This document shows, piece after piece, positions 1-8,139 of a stretch of DNA of 64,000 nt (position 1 is its first letter; every line of letters starts with the position of its first letter). The notes beneath the pieces were generated by a model. That model was not told the DNA's origin, did no database searches, and worked only from the letters and a program-made list of their open reading frames with translations. A program made the position numbers and the translations under genes. Origin of the DNA: Gordoniibacillus chartarius (GTDB taxonomy: Bacteria > Bacillota > Bacilli > Paenibacillales > NBRC-103111); NCBI RefSeq assembly GCF_042432825.1, contig NZ_JBHLWN010000031.1, forward strand, positions 62,001 through 126,000. Direction: 5' to 3'.

Positions 1-420
1 GTTCGGTTGCCTTCGGCGGTAGGATCTACGGTTACGGTAGTAGGAGGACTTATTCTGGGGGATGCGGCCATCCGCGCAGGCTTTTTGTCCCCCGGCATTG
101 TTGTTCTGGGAGCCATTACGCAAGTATTCGGTTCGACTTTGTCCAGTCAGTCGCTGGCCGGAACCATCAGCATATTGCGTTTCTTCATATTTGCCTTGTC
201 TGCCATCCTTGGGATATATGGTTTTTTGCTAGCTTTGTTTATCGTGACCACTCATTTGGCCTCATTACGTTCATGCGGATTGCCTTACCTGGCTCCGATT
301 TCGCCTCCCTATAAAGATTTCGCCAATGCTTTGTTCCGATTGCCTTGGAAATGGCGGAAGACACGGCCTGACATGTTAGATACTCAAGATCCAACACGCC
401 AAAGGGAGGGACAGCAATGA
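1..420 (+). CDS. gerAA: Spore germination receptor GerA subunit, C-terminal part (5' end outside window)
   Basis: The last 139 residues of a GerA-family subunit, the integral membrane A component of nutrient germinant receptors in the spore inner membrane. Reading is open from base 1, so the start lies outside. Visible are two hydrophobic helices, the family-typical stretch LASLRSCGLPYLAPISP and a polar cytoplasmic tail with a KDF...RLPW segment. The stop TGA overlaps the ATG of gerAC (ATGA), so the two are translationally coupled. No gerAB permease gene follows; it may lie upstream. Known GerA operons are transcribed in the forespore. Family call is firm; the germinant cannot be read from this part. 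Confidence 0.88.
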   Translation, partial: VRLPSAVGSTVTVVGGLILGDAAIRAGFLSPGIVVLGAITQVFGSTLSSQSLAGTISILRFFIFALSAILGIYGFLLALFIVTTHLASLRSCGLPYLAPISPPYKDFANALFRLPWKWRKTRPDMLDTQDPTRQREGQQ

Positions 421-1571
421 ACGTATACAAATGTACTGTTCTCCTTTTACTTCCCTTCATTCTCACCGGATGTTGGAGCAAGTATGAATTGCAAAACATG
501 AACTATGCGACTGCCGTCGGTGTAGACTATGCGGATGGTCAATACACCATTTATGCCCAACTGCTTGATTTCTCGACAGTAGCAAAATTGGAAGGACAAC
601 AGAAAGCGGAACAGCCTCCGGTTTGGGTCGGTATTGGAAAAGGTATCTCTTTTACAGAAGCAGCAAGTGACCTCTACAGCACATCGCAACAGAGGTTAAA
701 CTGGGGACAGATTTCTGCAATCCTATTCAGCGAAAGGTTATTGAAGGAACGAAAAGTCGGCGATGTGTTGGAACTGATTAATCGATATCGCGAGATCAGG
801 TACTTAGCCTGGGTGTTCAGCACGAGAGACCCTCTCGATGAGATTTTAATGGCGACACCCTTTTACAGATTGTCTCCAAAGGCTTCGATTCTCCATAACC
901 CCGAGCAGAATTATCGGCAGCGTTCGATCCTCGCTCCGATCCGCCTGCAAAAGTTTGTCATGGATTCAAACGAAAAGGAGAAGACGAGCTACATCCCAGA
1001 GTTATCGATTCGAAAGGGCCAATGGAAGGAAAATCAAAAACCGCACGAGCTGCTTAGATATTCTGGCATACAGATATGTGACAAAGACAGCTATTACGCA
1101 CGCATGAGCCTCGAAGAAACAAAAGGATTGCCGTGGCTGAATAAACACACAATCCGACTGCCCGTTGATTTGCTTTCCGAAAACAAGCTTCTTGCGGTTC
1201 TCGTCGCAGAGAAACCCGAATATGACGTCAAGCCAAGCGTTAAATACGACAAGGCGTATTTCGATATATCCGTCAAGGTGAAGGCCGGAGTGAATGAGAT
1301 ACATGCTGACGTTACGGAACAAACGCTCACGCGAATGGCTCAAGAAGAAATTGAGCGTCAAATCAGGCAAACCTTTCAAGCCGCGTATGACGAAAACATC
1401 GATATCTATAATCTAGGCGAGTCACTATATCGCAAAAATCCGCATGAGTGGAAACGAATTGCATCTGGAAAACAGCATATTGTCTTGAACAAAGACTCGC
1501 TCAAAAATATCAAAGTTACCGTACATATAGTGTACCCTGGCAGGTATAAACTCGAAAACTTTAATCAATAA
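417..1571 (+). CDS. gerAC: Spore germination lipoprotein, Ger(x)C family
   Basis: 384 residues, the usual size for GerAC proteins. The N-terminus is a lipoprotein signal with lipobox LTGC (Cys at about residue 19) followed by WSKYELQN, close to the family start CWDxxELN. The family motif for the first domain (TAVGVDY) follows, and the C-terminal region has the alternating Ile/Tyr strands of the GerAC C-terminal domain. It would be anchored on the outer face of the spore inner membrane and work with the A and B subunits. It overlaps gerAA by four bases and ends the operon. No obvious T-rich terminator follows on the plus strand; the hairpin at 1611-1634 is oriented for the minus strand. Confidence 0.92.
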   Translation: MNVYKCTVLLLLPFILTGCWSKYELQNMNYATAVGVDYADGQYTIYAQLLDFSTVAKLEGQQKAEQPPVWVGIGKGISFTEAASDLYSTSQQRLNWGQISAILFSERLLKERKVGDVLELINRYREIRYLAWVFSTRDPLDEILMATPFYRLSPKASILHNPEQNYRQRSILAPIRLQKFVMDSNEKEKTSYIPELSIRKGQWKENQKPHELLRYSGIQICDKDSYYARMSLEETKGLPWLNKHTIRLPVDLLSENKLLAVLVAEKPEYDVKPSVKYDKAYFDISVKVKAGVNEIHADVTEQTLTRMAQEEIERQIRQTFQAAYDENIDIYNLGESLYRKNPHEWKRIASGKQHIVLNKDSLKNIKVTVHIVYPGRYKLENFNQ

Positions 1572-1610
1572 TGGATGAGTTTTCCGATGGCTAAGAACCT
1601 AAGAAAAGAA

Positions 1611-1634
1611 GGTGCCGTTTATTACCCAGGCACC
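1611..1634 (-). terminator. Rho-independent terminator of the 1752-2021 gene
   Basis: Read on the minus strand, GGTGCC...GGCACC is followed by TTCTTTTCTT. The design matches the terminator after the intact sigK at 23569-23588. It also separates the convergent gerAC transcript. Confidence 0.6.
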
Positions 1635-1751
1635 TCTTCGATCAACTACACAGATTTTACGGCTAACCTCACGCTGGTCGAAGTGAGATGGGGGAAGAAC
1701 GTTCAAACTGCAAAAATTATTCCGAACCCCCGTAGGATTACAGCAATTTGT

Positions 1752-2021
1752 TCAGTACTCTTCGGGAAGCATGAACGTGTAATATTGAACCTTACCATCA
1801 TCACCGTAAAGCGCCCAAACTGTTTCTGAAAACAGCGGCTTGTCCACCGTGACCAGACGGTTTTCATTACCGTCAGTAACAACGGTTTTACCATCAGCCT
1901 TCCGAAAGACAATAAAATACTCGTTATCTTCAAATAACCTATTAATGATCGAGACGGCTAATTCCCAGTCGGAACAGCCGATTCCTTTCACCCCAACGGT
2001 CATAACCTTCATAAAAGGCAT
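1752..2021 (-). CDS. Hypothetical 89-residue protein
   Basis: No family recognised. The ATG at 2021 is chosen over an upstream TTG because it has a GTGGAGGC ribosome binding site eight bases before it. The product begins MPFMKVMTVGVKGIGCSDWEL and is a soluble alpha/beta-looking protein with a C-terminal half rich in aromatic beta-strand residues (ETVWALYGDD, VQYYTFML). It follows the cyclotransferase and amidoligase genes on the same strand and has its own terminator, so it may be the last gene of that transcript. The open frame on the opposite strand (1575-1829) contains the terminator hairpin and was not called. Confidence 0.5.
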   Translation of the reverse strand: MPFMKVMTVGVKGIGCSDWELAVSIINRLFEDNEYFIVFRKADGKTVVTDGNENRLVTVDKPLFSETVWALYGDDGKVQYYTFMLPEEY

Positions 2022-2120
2022 GATTACTTGCCTCCACAAACGCAATCATGCGCCGCTCTTACGTGAAATCCAAGTATATTGACATAAATACAATGTGCTG
2101 ATTTTAGGATCTCTTGCCCT

Positions 2121-2663
2121 TTACTTGTTCCGCCGCGGCGCACGTGAATCCTCATGTTCACCGTCAGCTTCAACATCCAGTTCGGGGAACGTAGCTCCAA
2201 CTTTGATTGCCGCGACTGCCAATGGCCGCTTACTCATCCCGTTTTGCTCATACCCTTCGCGGATTGTGTTGTAGTAGTCAAGAGAGGGCGGCTTAATCGG
2301 CCTTGTGTCAGGGTTCATGATGTAAACCATGACTCGAACCTCGGCAGATTCCTTTATTTCGCCAATCTGTTCATCATCTTCGTACAACGACTCAATCCGG
2401 GCTGTCAGAATTTCTTTACGATAAATACCTATATGTACCCCTTCATATCGATCTAACCGGACTTCATCCGCTTCCGAGATTCGCCAAAGTACAACCGGCA
2501 CACGTTGTCCGGGGGATTCCTCGATGTTGGCGTAATAGCGGAACTCCAAAACAAAGTCATCAATATAGCCGTGACCCACTACTTGACTTTCGGGACAACG
2601 AACCGACATCCCGATCAGATTCATATTGCTTCCGTAAGCGGCGTACAGTTTTGTCTTATGCAT
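2121..2663 (-). CDS. Gamma-glutamylcyclotransferase-fold (AIG2/GGCT) protein
   Basis: 180 residues with the family signature YAAYGSNMN at the N-terminus, which forms the substrate loop in GGCT-fold enzymes, and a DRYEG motif carrying the glutamate region further on. Enzymes of this fold release 5-oxoproline from gamma-glutamyl amides. The ATG at 2663 is preferred because AAGGGTGA lies six bases before it; a GTG nine bases upstream is the alternative. It lies about 50 bases downstream of an amidoligase gene on the same strand, a pairing known from comparative genomics of amidoligases, which suggests that one enzyme makes and the other trims a gamma-glutamyl-type amide bond. The last 25 residues are charged and probably disordered. 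Confidence 0.85.
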   Translation of the reverse strand: MHKTKLYAAYGSNMNLIGMSVRCPESQVVGHGYIDDFVLEFRYYANIEESPGQRVPVVLWRISEADEVRLDRYEGVHIGIYRKEILTARIESLYEDDEQIGEIKESAEVRVMVYIMNPDTRPIKPPSLDYYNTIREGYEQNGMSKRPLAVAAIKVGATFPELDVEADGEHEDSRAPRRNK

Positions 2664-2711
2664 ATCGTTCACCCTTCATATTAGAATCGATACTCACTCA
2701 AGTACTTACTC

Positions 2712-3662
2712 TCAGTCCGCTGTTTCTGTCAGCGTCTGAACCGATGGATCTCTCCAAGCTGAGTTCCCTTCTAAGGGCTTTAGTAAATGATGGCGCATGG
2801 TTTTGAATTCATCGGAGATCGCGCCCATCCTCAGTAGCCAAACGCGAAAGGCATATTTGTCATTTCCGTTATGCGCGGCGGTGACTCGTTTTGTCGCCCG
2901 TTGTTGACTTAATGCCTGGGCGACGATCAGCAAACTGAGTTGAACATAGCTTTTGACTTCTCCAGCATGGAGGGAACCGTTGAAAAGGCGGAACTCCACG
3001 GTTTTGAATCTTCCAGAAAGAAGATTGTGGAGATTCAATATGCAGTAACGACTATCGTGATAGCGATGATCTATTGGAGATTCAGAGTCGACAGATGCAT
3101 ACCATACAGTTCCAAACCCCTCGAGAGACGTAGGCTTCTTCTTATTTAACTGTTTGATGAACCCGTTAGAGAGCGGTTGACAAAACCGATTTTGACGACT
3201 CGAACGACACTGTACGGCTTTGTACAGTAAGTGTTGTTTGGCATACACGATGTTGCATAATACTCGTAGACTTTGTGGAGTAAAACGTTCGGCTCCGACA
3301 TGGACATGGATTCCCGTGCTGCTGTTTGTTCCTGCCCCGGCGCGGCGGAGTTCGCGAACAACATCTTGCAATGCTGGGATATCCTCATAGTCTAGCCTGG
3401 GCGAAACCAACTCGCATTTGTAATCGTCTGTCGCAATTTGTACTCGATTATTCTCTAGCCGATGCGGTGTGACGGAGCCGTCTCGCACCACTCTCCAGAT
3501 TCGGTTCTGTTGATCTTTAACCTCGTAACTGTCGAAACCCCAACCGCCAACCTGTGTAGCTGATGTTCCGAAATGCCTTGCAATCACGTTCGCTGCCGCC
3601 GCTCGATTGATTCTCGTAAACTCGATTTCGATACCAAATTTAAGTTCTTTGCATTCGACCAA
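2712..3662 (-). CDS. Amidoligase family protein (COOH-NH2 ligase fold)
   Basis: 316 residues with amidoligase landmarks in order: FGIEIEF (9-15), a VVRDGSV strand (about 57-63), ELVSPRLDY (about 85), STGIHVHVG (about 115-123) and KTVEFRLFNG (about 233), matching the ATP- and metal-binding positions of this glutamine-synthetase-like superfamily. Such enzymes join a carboxylate to an amine using ATP; the substrate is unknown. The start is TTG at 3662, because no other in-frame start precedes the first conserved strand, with GGGAGG 12 bases upstream. It is first in a probable operon with the cyclotransferase-fold gene and perhaps the 89-residue gene. Confidence 0.82.
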   Translation of the reverse strand: MVECKELKFGIEIEFTRINRAAAANVIARHFGTSATQVGGWGFDSYEVKDQQNRIWRVVRDGSVTPHRLENNRVQIATDDYKCELVSPRLDYEDIPALQDVVRELRRAGAGTNSSTGIHVHVGAERFTPQSLRVLCNIVYAKQHLLYKAVQCRSSRQNRFCQPLSNGFIKQLNKKKPTSLEGFGTVWYASVDSESPIDHRYHDSRYCILNLHNLLSGRFKTVEFRLFNGSLHAGEVKSYVQLSLLIVAQALSQQRATKRVTAAHNGNDKYAFRVWLLRMGAISDEFKTMRHHLLKPLEGNSAWRDPSVQTLTETAD

Positions 3663-3911
3663 CCCCTTCTAAGCCTCCCAACCAACGCAAATTTCCCCAC
3701 GTTGGTTGTACAGCCACTCAGAAAAAGTGAAGACTTTTTCGCAGGTTTATGAAAAATTTCTGTGAAAAATTATGTGTGAATGCTGATTTGAGGACTGGCT
3801 AAGTGACAATACCTGATTTTCATAATCACCCCCATACATGTCGCCATGTTTGCGTACAGAAAGTAAATGTCGTCATCCCCAACGGGAAAACCTTTTTGGG
3901 CAATAAAAAAA

Positions 3912-3926
3912 CCCTCGGGATGAGGG
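3912..3926 (-). terminator. Terminator of the GLUG surface-protein gene
   Basis: On the minus strand CCCTC-ATCCC-GAGGG is followed by TTTTTTATT, shortly after the stop at 3949. The 3663-3948 interval otherwise holds only the amidoligase upstream region, which contains AT-rich short repeats but no promoter I would assign. Confidence 0.75.
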
Positions 3927-3948
3927 GAGAGATAAACGTTTCTTGGGA

Positions 3949-5688
3949 TTAACTTGCAAGCCCGACACGCAAATACATTTGGTAACTCATTACCTTAGAT
4001 TCGTTAAACGCTCGACCATGCTTACCATCCAAACTCAATTCTTTCGTTCCCAGTCGATCAAGCTTGATCAATCCCACCTCAGTATCCGGTATTTGATATT
4101 GGGTTTCTGACGGTGACCAGATCGTTTTCCCGTCTATGTTAATACCAAGCGCGATTTCACTCGATGATTTAGACGCGGGAAGCTTTAACCATCCTTGATC
4201 GGAATACTTGTCCGCATTTACAACCTTTGTCGATGTCTGACCTGCCGAATGCATGCCGAGAAACTTCACATCAATCGGCGCGTTTGACTGGTTCATAATC
4301 TGAAATGGAGCGCTGACAAACGATTTATCCGCAGAGTCAGGTAATATTGCAAAATTAACCGCTGTCGGTACAGTTACGATTATCCATGTTGCGTCCACCG
4401 TTCCAACGATATCGAAATCTTGGGTTACACCATCGCTAATTGTGCCGCTCCCGGAACCTTCAGAGCCTCCGGTGCCACCAGAACCCCCAGTATCCCCAGT
4501 GCCGCCGCCAGTACCTTCACCGGAACCTTCCGTGCCTCCACTGCCGCCCGGATCACCGCTTGGATCGCCCGTACTTGCAAGAATAAGGAGTGGATAGCCT
4601 TCATTTACACCTCCATTAGAAACCCATTCCATGCTTGAGAGTTTTCTATTTGCATTTAATAATTGTGCAAACTGTGGGGAGGTCATCTCGCTTGTTGTTT
4701 TCCCCGTTATGCCCGCTGAATCTCCGCTCCCAAATGCTAACTTTGGATTTTGCTGAACCCCTTCGACGACAATAGACGTATCCGTGTTCCAGTAAGCATA
4801 AGACGCATCGAGTTGAGACGAACCTCCTTCAGTTCCGCCAACCAACCCTCCAAAATAATGATCGCCTGGCCAACTGCCGACAGGAGAGTTATCGAATAAA
4901 TTCCCCGTCGAATACGAGTTTACAATGGAGCTCGGCCCAGAGCTTTGACCGACAAGTCCGCCGACATAATAAACACCGCTAACATCTCCTTTTGCAAACA
5001 CATTTGAAAGGATTCCACTATTAAACCCAACTAACCCACCGACTCTTTGATTGCCTTGGACATTTACTGCAGAATACGAAGCACTAATCGTCCCCTTAAT
5101 ATTCGTGACACTCGACCCCAAATTACTCCCGACCAGACCACCAACACCATACCATTGTGTACCGTCAGTCGCTCTAATTGAACCTGTAGCGTAGACGTTG
5201 AAGATTGTGCCTTCGTTCGATGCGGCGATTGATCCAACTCTATCACCCACTGTATTGAAATTTACATTCTCTAATCCGAGATTTTTTACGACTCCGTTGC
5301 TGCCAATGTATGCAAAAAGCCCGGTAGCCATGTTGTTAAACAGGTTATTTTTGGTTAAATTTATCAGCTTATGCCCGTCCCCATCGAACGTTCCGTTAAA
5401 CGGAGAGTACATGGTGCTGCCAATAAAACTGGGGTAGCTCGATGTCCATCCAGCTACGTCAATATCATTGGCTAACTTTAGGAACTTGCCTTGAAATGAG
5501 TTCCCTTGATTTGTGACTTCATCTGATACCCATTCCAGATGCGAAACCGTACTGATTAAGTAGGGATCAGCTTCAGTGCCGGAACCGGGCGGTGTGGCCG
5601 AAGCCGCGAAGGATGAAAGGGGAGAGAGGACTGCCAGCAACAAAGCGCTTAATAGAGACATCAGCATGATCTTCGAAAATGCCTTCAT
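3949..5688 (-). CDS. Secreted GLUG-repeat protein with C-terminal domain shared with its neighbour
   Basis: 579 residues. The start at 5688 has GAGGA upstream and opens a classical signal peptide ending SSFAASA. Residues about 35-330 carry GLUG-type repeats (GGLVGFNSG, GGLVGQSSG, GGLVGGTEG), a beta-helix module found in bacterial surface proteins. A Gly/Ser/Thr-rich linker follows at about 375-425. The final 150 residues (from VDATWIIVTVPTAVNFAI to the end MYLRVGLAS) match the whole mature 196-residue protein encoded just upstream. No LPXTG-type sorting signal is present. It is the last gene of the sortase operon and probably forms part of a cell-surface or spore-surface layer; the binding target is unknown. 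Confidence 0.8.
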   Translation of the reverse strand: MKAFSKIMLMSLLSALLLAVLSPLSSFAASATPPGSGTEADPYLISTVSHLEWVSDEVTNQGNSFQGKFLKLANDIDVAGWTSSYPSFIGSTMYSPFNGTFDGDGHKLINLTKNNLFNNMATGLFAYIGSNGVVKNLGLENVNFNTVGDRVGSIAASNEGTIFNVYATGSIRATDGTQWYGVGGLVGSNLGSSVTNIKGTISASYSAVNVQGNQRVGGLVGFNSGILSNVFAKGDVSGVYYVGGLVGQSSGPSSIVNSYSTGNLFDNSPVGSWPGDHYFGGLVGGTEGGSSQLDASYAYWNTDTSIVVEGVQQNPKLAFGSGDSAGITGKTTSEMTSPQFAQLLNANRKLSSMEWVSNGGVNEGYPLLILASTGDPSGDPGGSGGTEGSGEGTGGGTGDTGGSGGTGGSEGSGSGTISDGVTQDFDIVGTVDATWIIVTVPTAVNFAILPDSADKSFVSAPFQIMNQSNAPIDVKFLGMHSAGQTSTKVVNADKYSDQGWLKLPASKSSSEIALGINIDGKTIWSPSETQYQIPDTEVGLIKLDRLGTKELSLDGKHGRAFNESKVMSYQMYLRVGLAS

Positions 5689-5885
5689 GATCGCACCATC
5701 CTCGTATTGAAAGTAGAGAGCAGGTCTCATATTCCTGCTCTCATTGAATCGCTACTGATCGAAAAACAACCGATCTTTAATAGATACAAGTAAGATTGGC
5801 TCATCAAACATAACTAAAAATAAGCCTTTGGACGCCAAACCCCACCGAATATCCCGGTAACGGCGGCTAACTGCATTTTTTTCAA

Positions 5886-6476
5886 TCATCCTTCTGTCAA
5901 CGCTACGCGTACATACAGCTTGTAGTTCAGCGTCTTTGCAACGTCCCACGCATTACCGTGCTTAGCGACGACTTGAATTTCCTCCGAACTGTCGGGTTGG
6001 AGAGGAAAAGTACCAGCCGCTACAGAAGGCGTTACCCCGTCGATTTCTGCGGGCGACCAGACTGTAACTGGCGTCCCACTAACCGATTCTAATCCAAGTG
6101 CGATTTGCGAAGTGGTCGCTGCTCTTCCCAACGACGACCATTCTTGATCGGTATGAGAAGCTGCATCAACCACTTTGGTATCGGTGCCGTTAGCCGATGT
6201 GATACCGAGAATTTGCACATCAACCGGCGCATAGGTGCTATTGACTACGGTTGCCGGGACGGAAGTGAAGGGTTTCACATTATTCGGATTGATCGCGAAC
6301 GACAAGACTGTCGGCATGGTCACGACGATGGTCGTTGCGCTGGCCGTACCTTCGACATCCACAGTCGAACCGCTATCCGGATCGATCTGCTTATCAGCAG
6401 AAGCGACTGCCGAACCGAATACAAGCGACATCAACAATGCTGCAGAAATGACTTTCTTTGAAAAGCTTGTTCTCAT
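5886..6476 (-). CDS. Small secreted protein, same domain as end of the GLUG protein
   Basis: 196 residues with a signal peptide (KKVISAALLMSLVFGSAVAS). ATG 6476 is chosen because GAGGAGGA lies about nine bases before it. The mature part begins TASATTIVVTMPTVLSFAI, contains PVDVQILGI and ends in NYKLYVRVALTEG; each block has its counterpart in the last 150 residues of the 579-residue protein downstream (for example PIDVKFLGM and SYQMYLRVGLAS). The arrangement resembles a free subunit plus a tip or adaptor protein carrying the same module. It begins 15 bases after the stop of the preceding membrane protein gene. The domain family is not recognised; a pilin-like or WxL-like beta-sandwich is only a guess. 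Confidence 0.75.
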   Translation of the reverse strand: MRTSFSKKVISAALLMSLVFGSAVASADKQIDPDSGSTVDVEGTASATTIVVTMPTVLSFAINPNNVKPFTSVPATVVNSTYAPVDVQILGITSANGTDTKVVDAASHTDQEWSSLGRAATTSQIALGLESVSGTPVTVWSPAEIDGVTPSVAAGTFPLQPDSSEEIQVVAKHGNAWDVAKTLNYKLYVRVALTEG

Positions 6477-6490
6477 TGACCGTATCCTCC

Positions 6491-7024
6491 TCACGATTTG
6501 GTTACTGCCATAATTTCGGTTTCCTGAACCCCGACAATTTCGCCTTGGTGGACGATATTGTAACGGACAATTAGCTTATTCTTGTAACCCGCCAGCGGCT
6601 TCGATAACTCTGCCTTCCGGATGTACTGCTTGGGCTTCATAAGCGGCGAGGTATACAATGTTTCACCTTCTTGAATCACCTCGACATAACACTCCAACGA
6701 ATTTCGCTCCGGGTTGGCCACCATCAACTGAAGTGTTTTACTGCCCTTTTGAATGGATGCCTCCGAGTTGACCGTCACCGTAAACATCGAAGCGTCCTGC
6801 TTTTGCTTCAAATAATCTCGGATAGCTTCATCGGACATGTGCGGCAGGTCTCCGTCCAGCACTTCACCTCCTCCGGGCAAGGGGATGGGCTTCTTCTTAT
6901 CCTCTGGATCGCTGTCATGTTGGCAACTGCGAAGAAGTATGAATAGGACAGCAATCATCAATATTGCCCCGACCCCGATCCAGCGGTTACGATTCTTTTG
7001 GTGGCTTTGATCATTTTCGCTCAA
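6491..7024 (-). CDS. Single-pass membrane protein in sortase operon
   Basis: 177 residues. TTG at 7024 is taken as start because AAAGGAGG stands eight bases before it, while the ATG at 7069 has no ribosome binding site. A short cytoplasmic N-terminus precedes one membrane helix (IGVGAILMIAVLFILL, about 17-33), followed by SCQHDSD and a roughly 140-residue outside domain with beta-rich stretches (LQLMVANPERNS, KLIVRYNIVHQGEIVG). No known family. Its place between the sortase and the two secreted proteins suggests an accessory or anchor role in the same surface assembly. Confidence 0.7.
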   Translation of the reverse strand: MSENDQSHQKNRNRWIGVGAILMIAVLFILLRSCQHDSDPEDKKKPIPLPGGGEVLDGDLPHMSDEAIRDYLKQKQDASMFTVTVNSEASIQKGSKTLQLMVANPERNSLECYVEVIQEGETLYTSPLMKPKQYIRKAELSKPLAGYKNKLIVRYNIVHQGEIVGVQETEIMAVTKS

Positions 7025-7280
7025 AAGAGCGTCCTCCTTTCCCAACTTAAGCCTGACTGATACTCCCATCTCAATTCATCTTTAAAAAGGTTCCGTATGC
7101 GACGTTGAGCCGCATACGGACAAAAGAGAAAAGAAAGGAGGGATGGTCGTACAAGCGGGTTTGGGAACCCTTTGCACTTCCAACAGGTAGTAAATCATTT
7201 CTGTTTTTACATGCGTCCGATAAAAAATTTCTGAAGGAAACCGAACCTGAACTAGCATTTACGGCAAGTTTTCTGTTCGT

Positions 7281-8096
7281 TTAAACAGCGGCGGCTGAAG
7301 AATCTTTTACCGCCACCAATTGAGAATGAACGGCAAGCCGTTTCGTCGTCCCGGCTGGCCCGTAACAGGTCGACAACGTCAGATATTGATCCAGCGGCGT
7401 GATCAGATGGTTGTCAATAGATTTGACTTGATTCTTCTCGCGGATGTGCTTTACGAAGGATTCTCGCCAAGGCAACTGAGTGCCGTTCCCGACGTAGAGC
7501 ATGTCGTCTTCATCCGTGGCGTAGATCGATACGATTTTGAACACCATCTGCTGGGAAGGCGTTGTCAACTGAATAATCCCAGCGTCCGGCTTCTCTTCAA
7601 GAATGGTCAGCAACCCCTTCAAACTGCCGAACATTCTTTTGTTGCTTAGGTTGTGGCCGTACAGAACGGTATTCGTACCGAGATTTCTCATGTTACTTGA
7701 TGCGGAAGCAAATACCCAACCCAAAGAACTTGGCCCCTTGTCAAAATCGTGGTTAAGATAAAACTCATTATCCGTTGTCTGCACGATTGGCATATCAATG
7801 CCAACTAAACCGATTCTGAGCCATCCAACGGTTTCCTCATTTTGTTTCAACAATTTTTCGAAATTGACCGGCAGGAAGGGTTGGGCATTTAACCCCCCAA
7901 CGGGGACGATATTTACCGATTGTGCGGATACCGGCATTAGCGATACGGTATTCTGCTGAACTTCCTCAAGGATTTGGTTAGTTTCTTTTGCATCCGAATG
8001 CCATGATGCTAAGGCGTAGGAGAAATGCCCCAGAAGAACCAAGGAACTTGACATTACACCGTAGAAAATGAATTTACGAATCGTCGGCTTAACCAA
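7281..8096 (-). CDS. srtB: Class B sortase
   Basis: 271-residue sortase, a membrane-bound cysteine transpeptidase that cuts sorting signals and links the protein to cell-wall peptide or to another subunit. An N-terminal membrane helix (about 7-29) is followed by the sortase barrel with VGWLRIGLVGIDMPIVQ, catalytic His in VLYGHNL (about 150), Cys in TLSTC (about 245) and Arg in TTKRLAVHSQL. The DNEFYLNHDF segment and the TLSTC context fit class B enzymes. The TTG at 8096 is chosen as start because GGAGGTG lies six bases upstream; a further TTG at 8195 has no good site. Known class B motifs include NPQTN and NPKTG; the SPKTG of the 14917-19971 protein is the only comparable signal in the window. 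Confidence 0.88.
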   Translation of the reverse strand: MVKPTIRKFIFYGVMSSSLVLLGHFSYALASWHSDAKETNQILEEVQQNTVSLMPVSAQSVNIVPVGGLNAQPFLPVNFEKLLKQNEETVGWLRIGLVGIDMPIVQTTDNEFYLNHDFDKGPSSLGWVFASASSNMRNLGTNTVLYGHNLSNKRMFGSLKGLLTILEEKPDAGIIQLTTPSQQMVFKIVSIYATDEDDMLYVGNGTQLPWRESFVKHIREKNQVKSIDNHLITPLDQYLTLSTCYGPAGTTKRLAVHSQLVAVKDSSAAAV

Positions 8097-8139
8097 TGAC
8101 TGCACCTCCGGTTTCAAACTGATAAAATTTTCAGCTGTT

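Noticed and set aside
1575..1829. Plus-strand frame of 84 codons after gerAC
   Set aside because: It contains the hairpin that ends the minus-strand gene, shows no protein-like composition, and the opposite strand has a gene with a good ribosome binding site.
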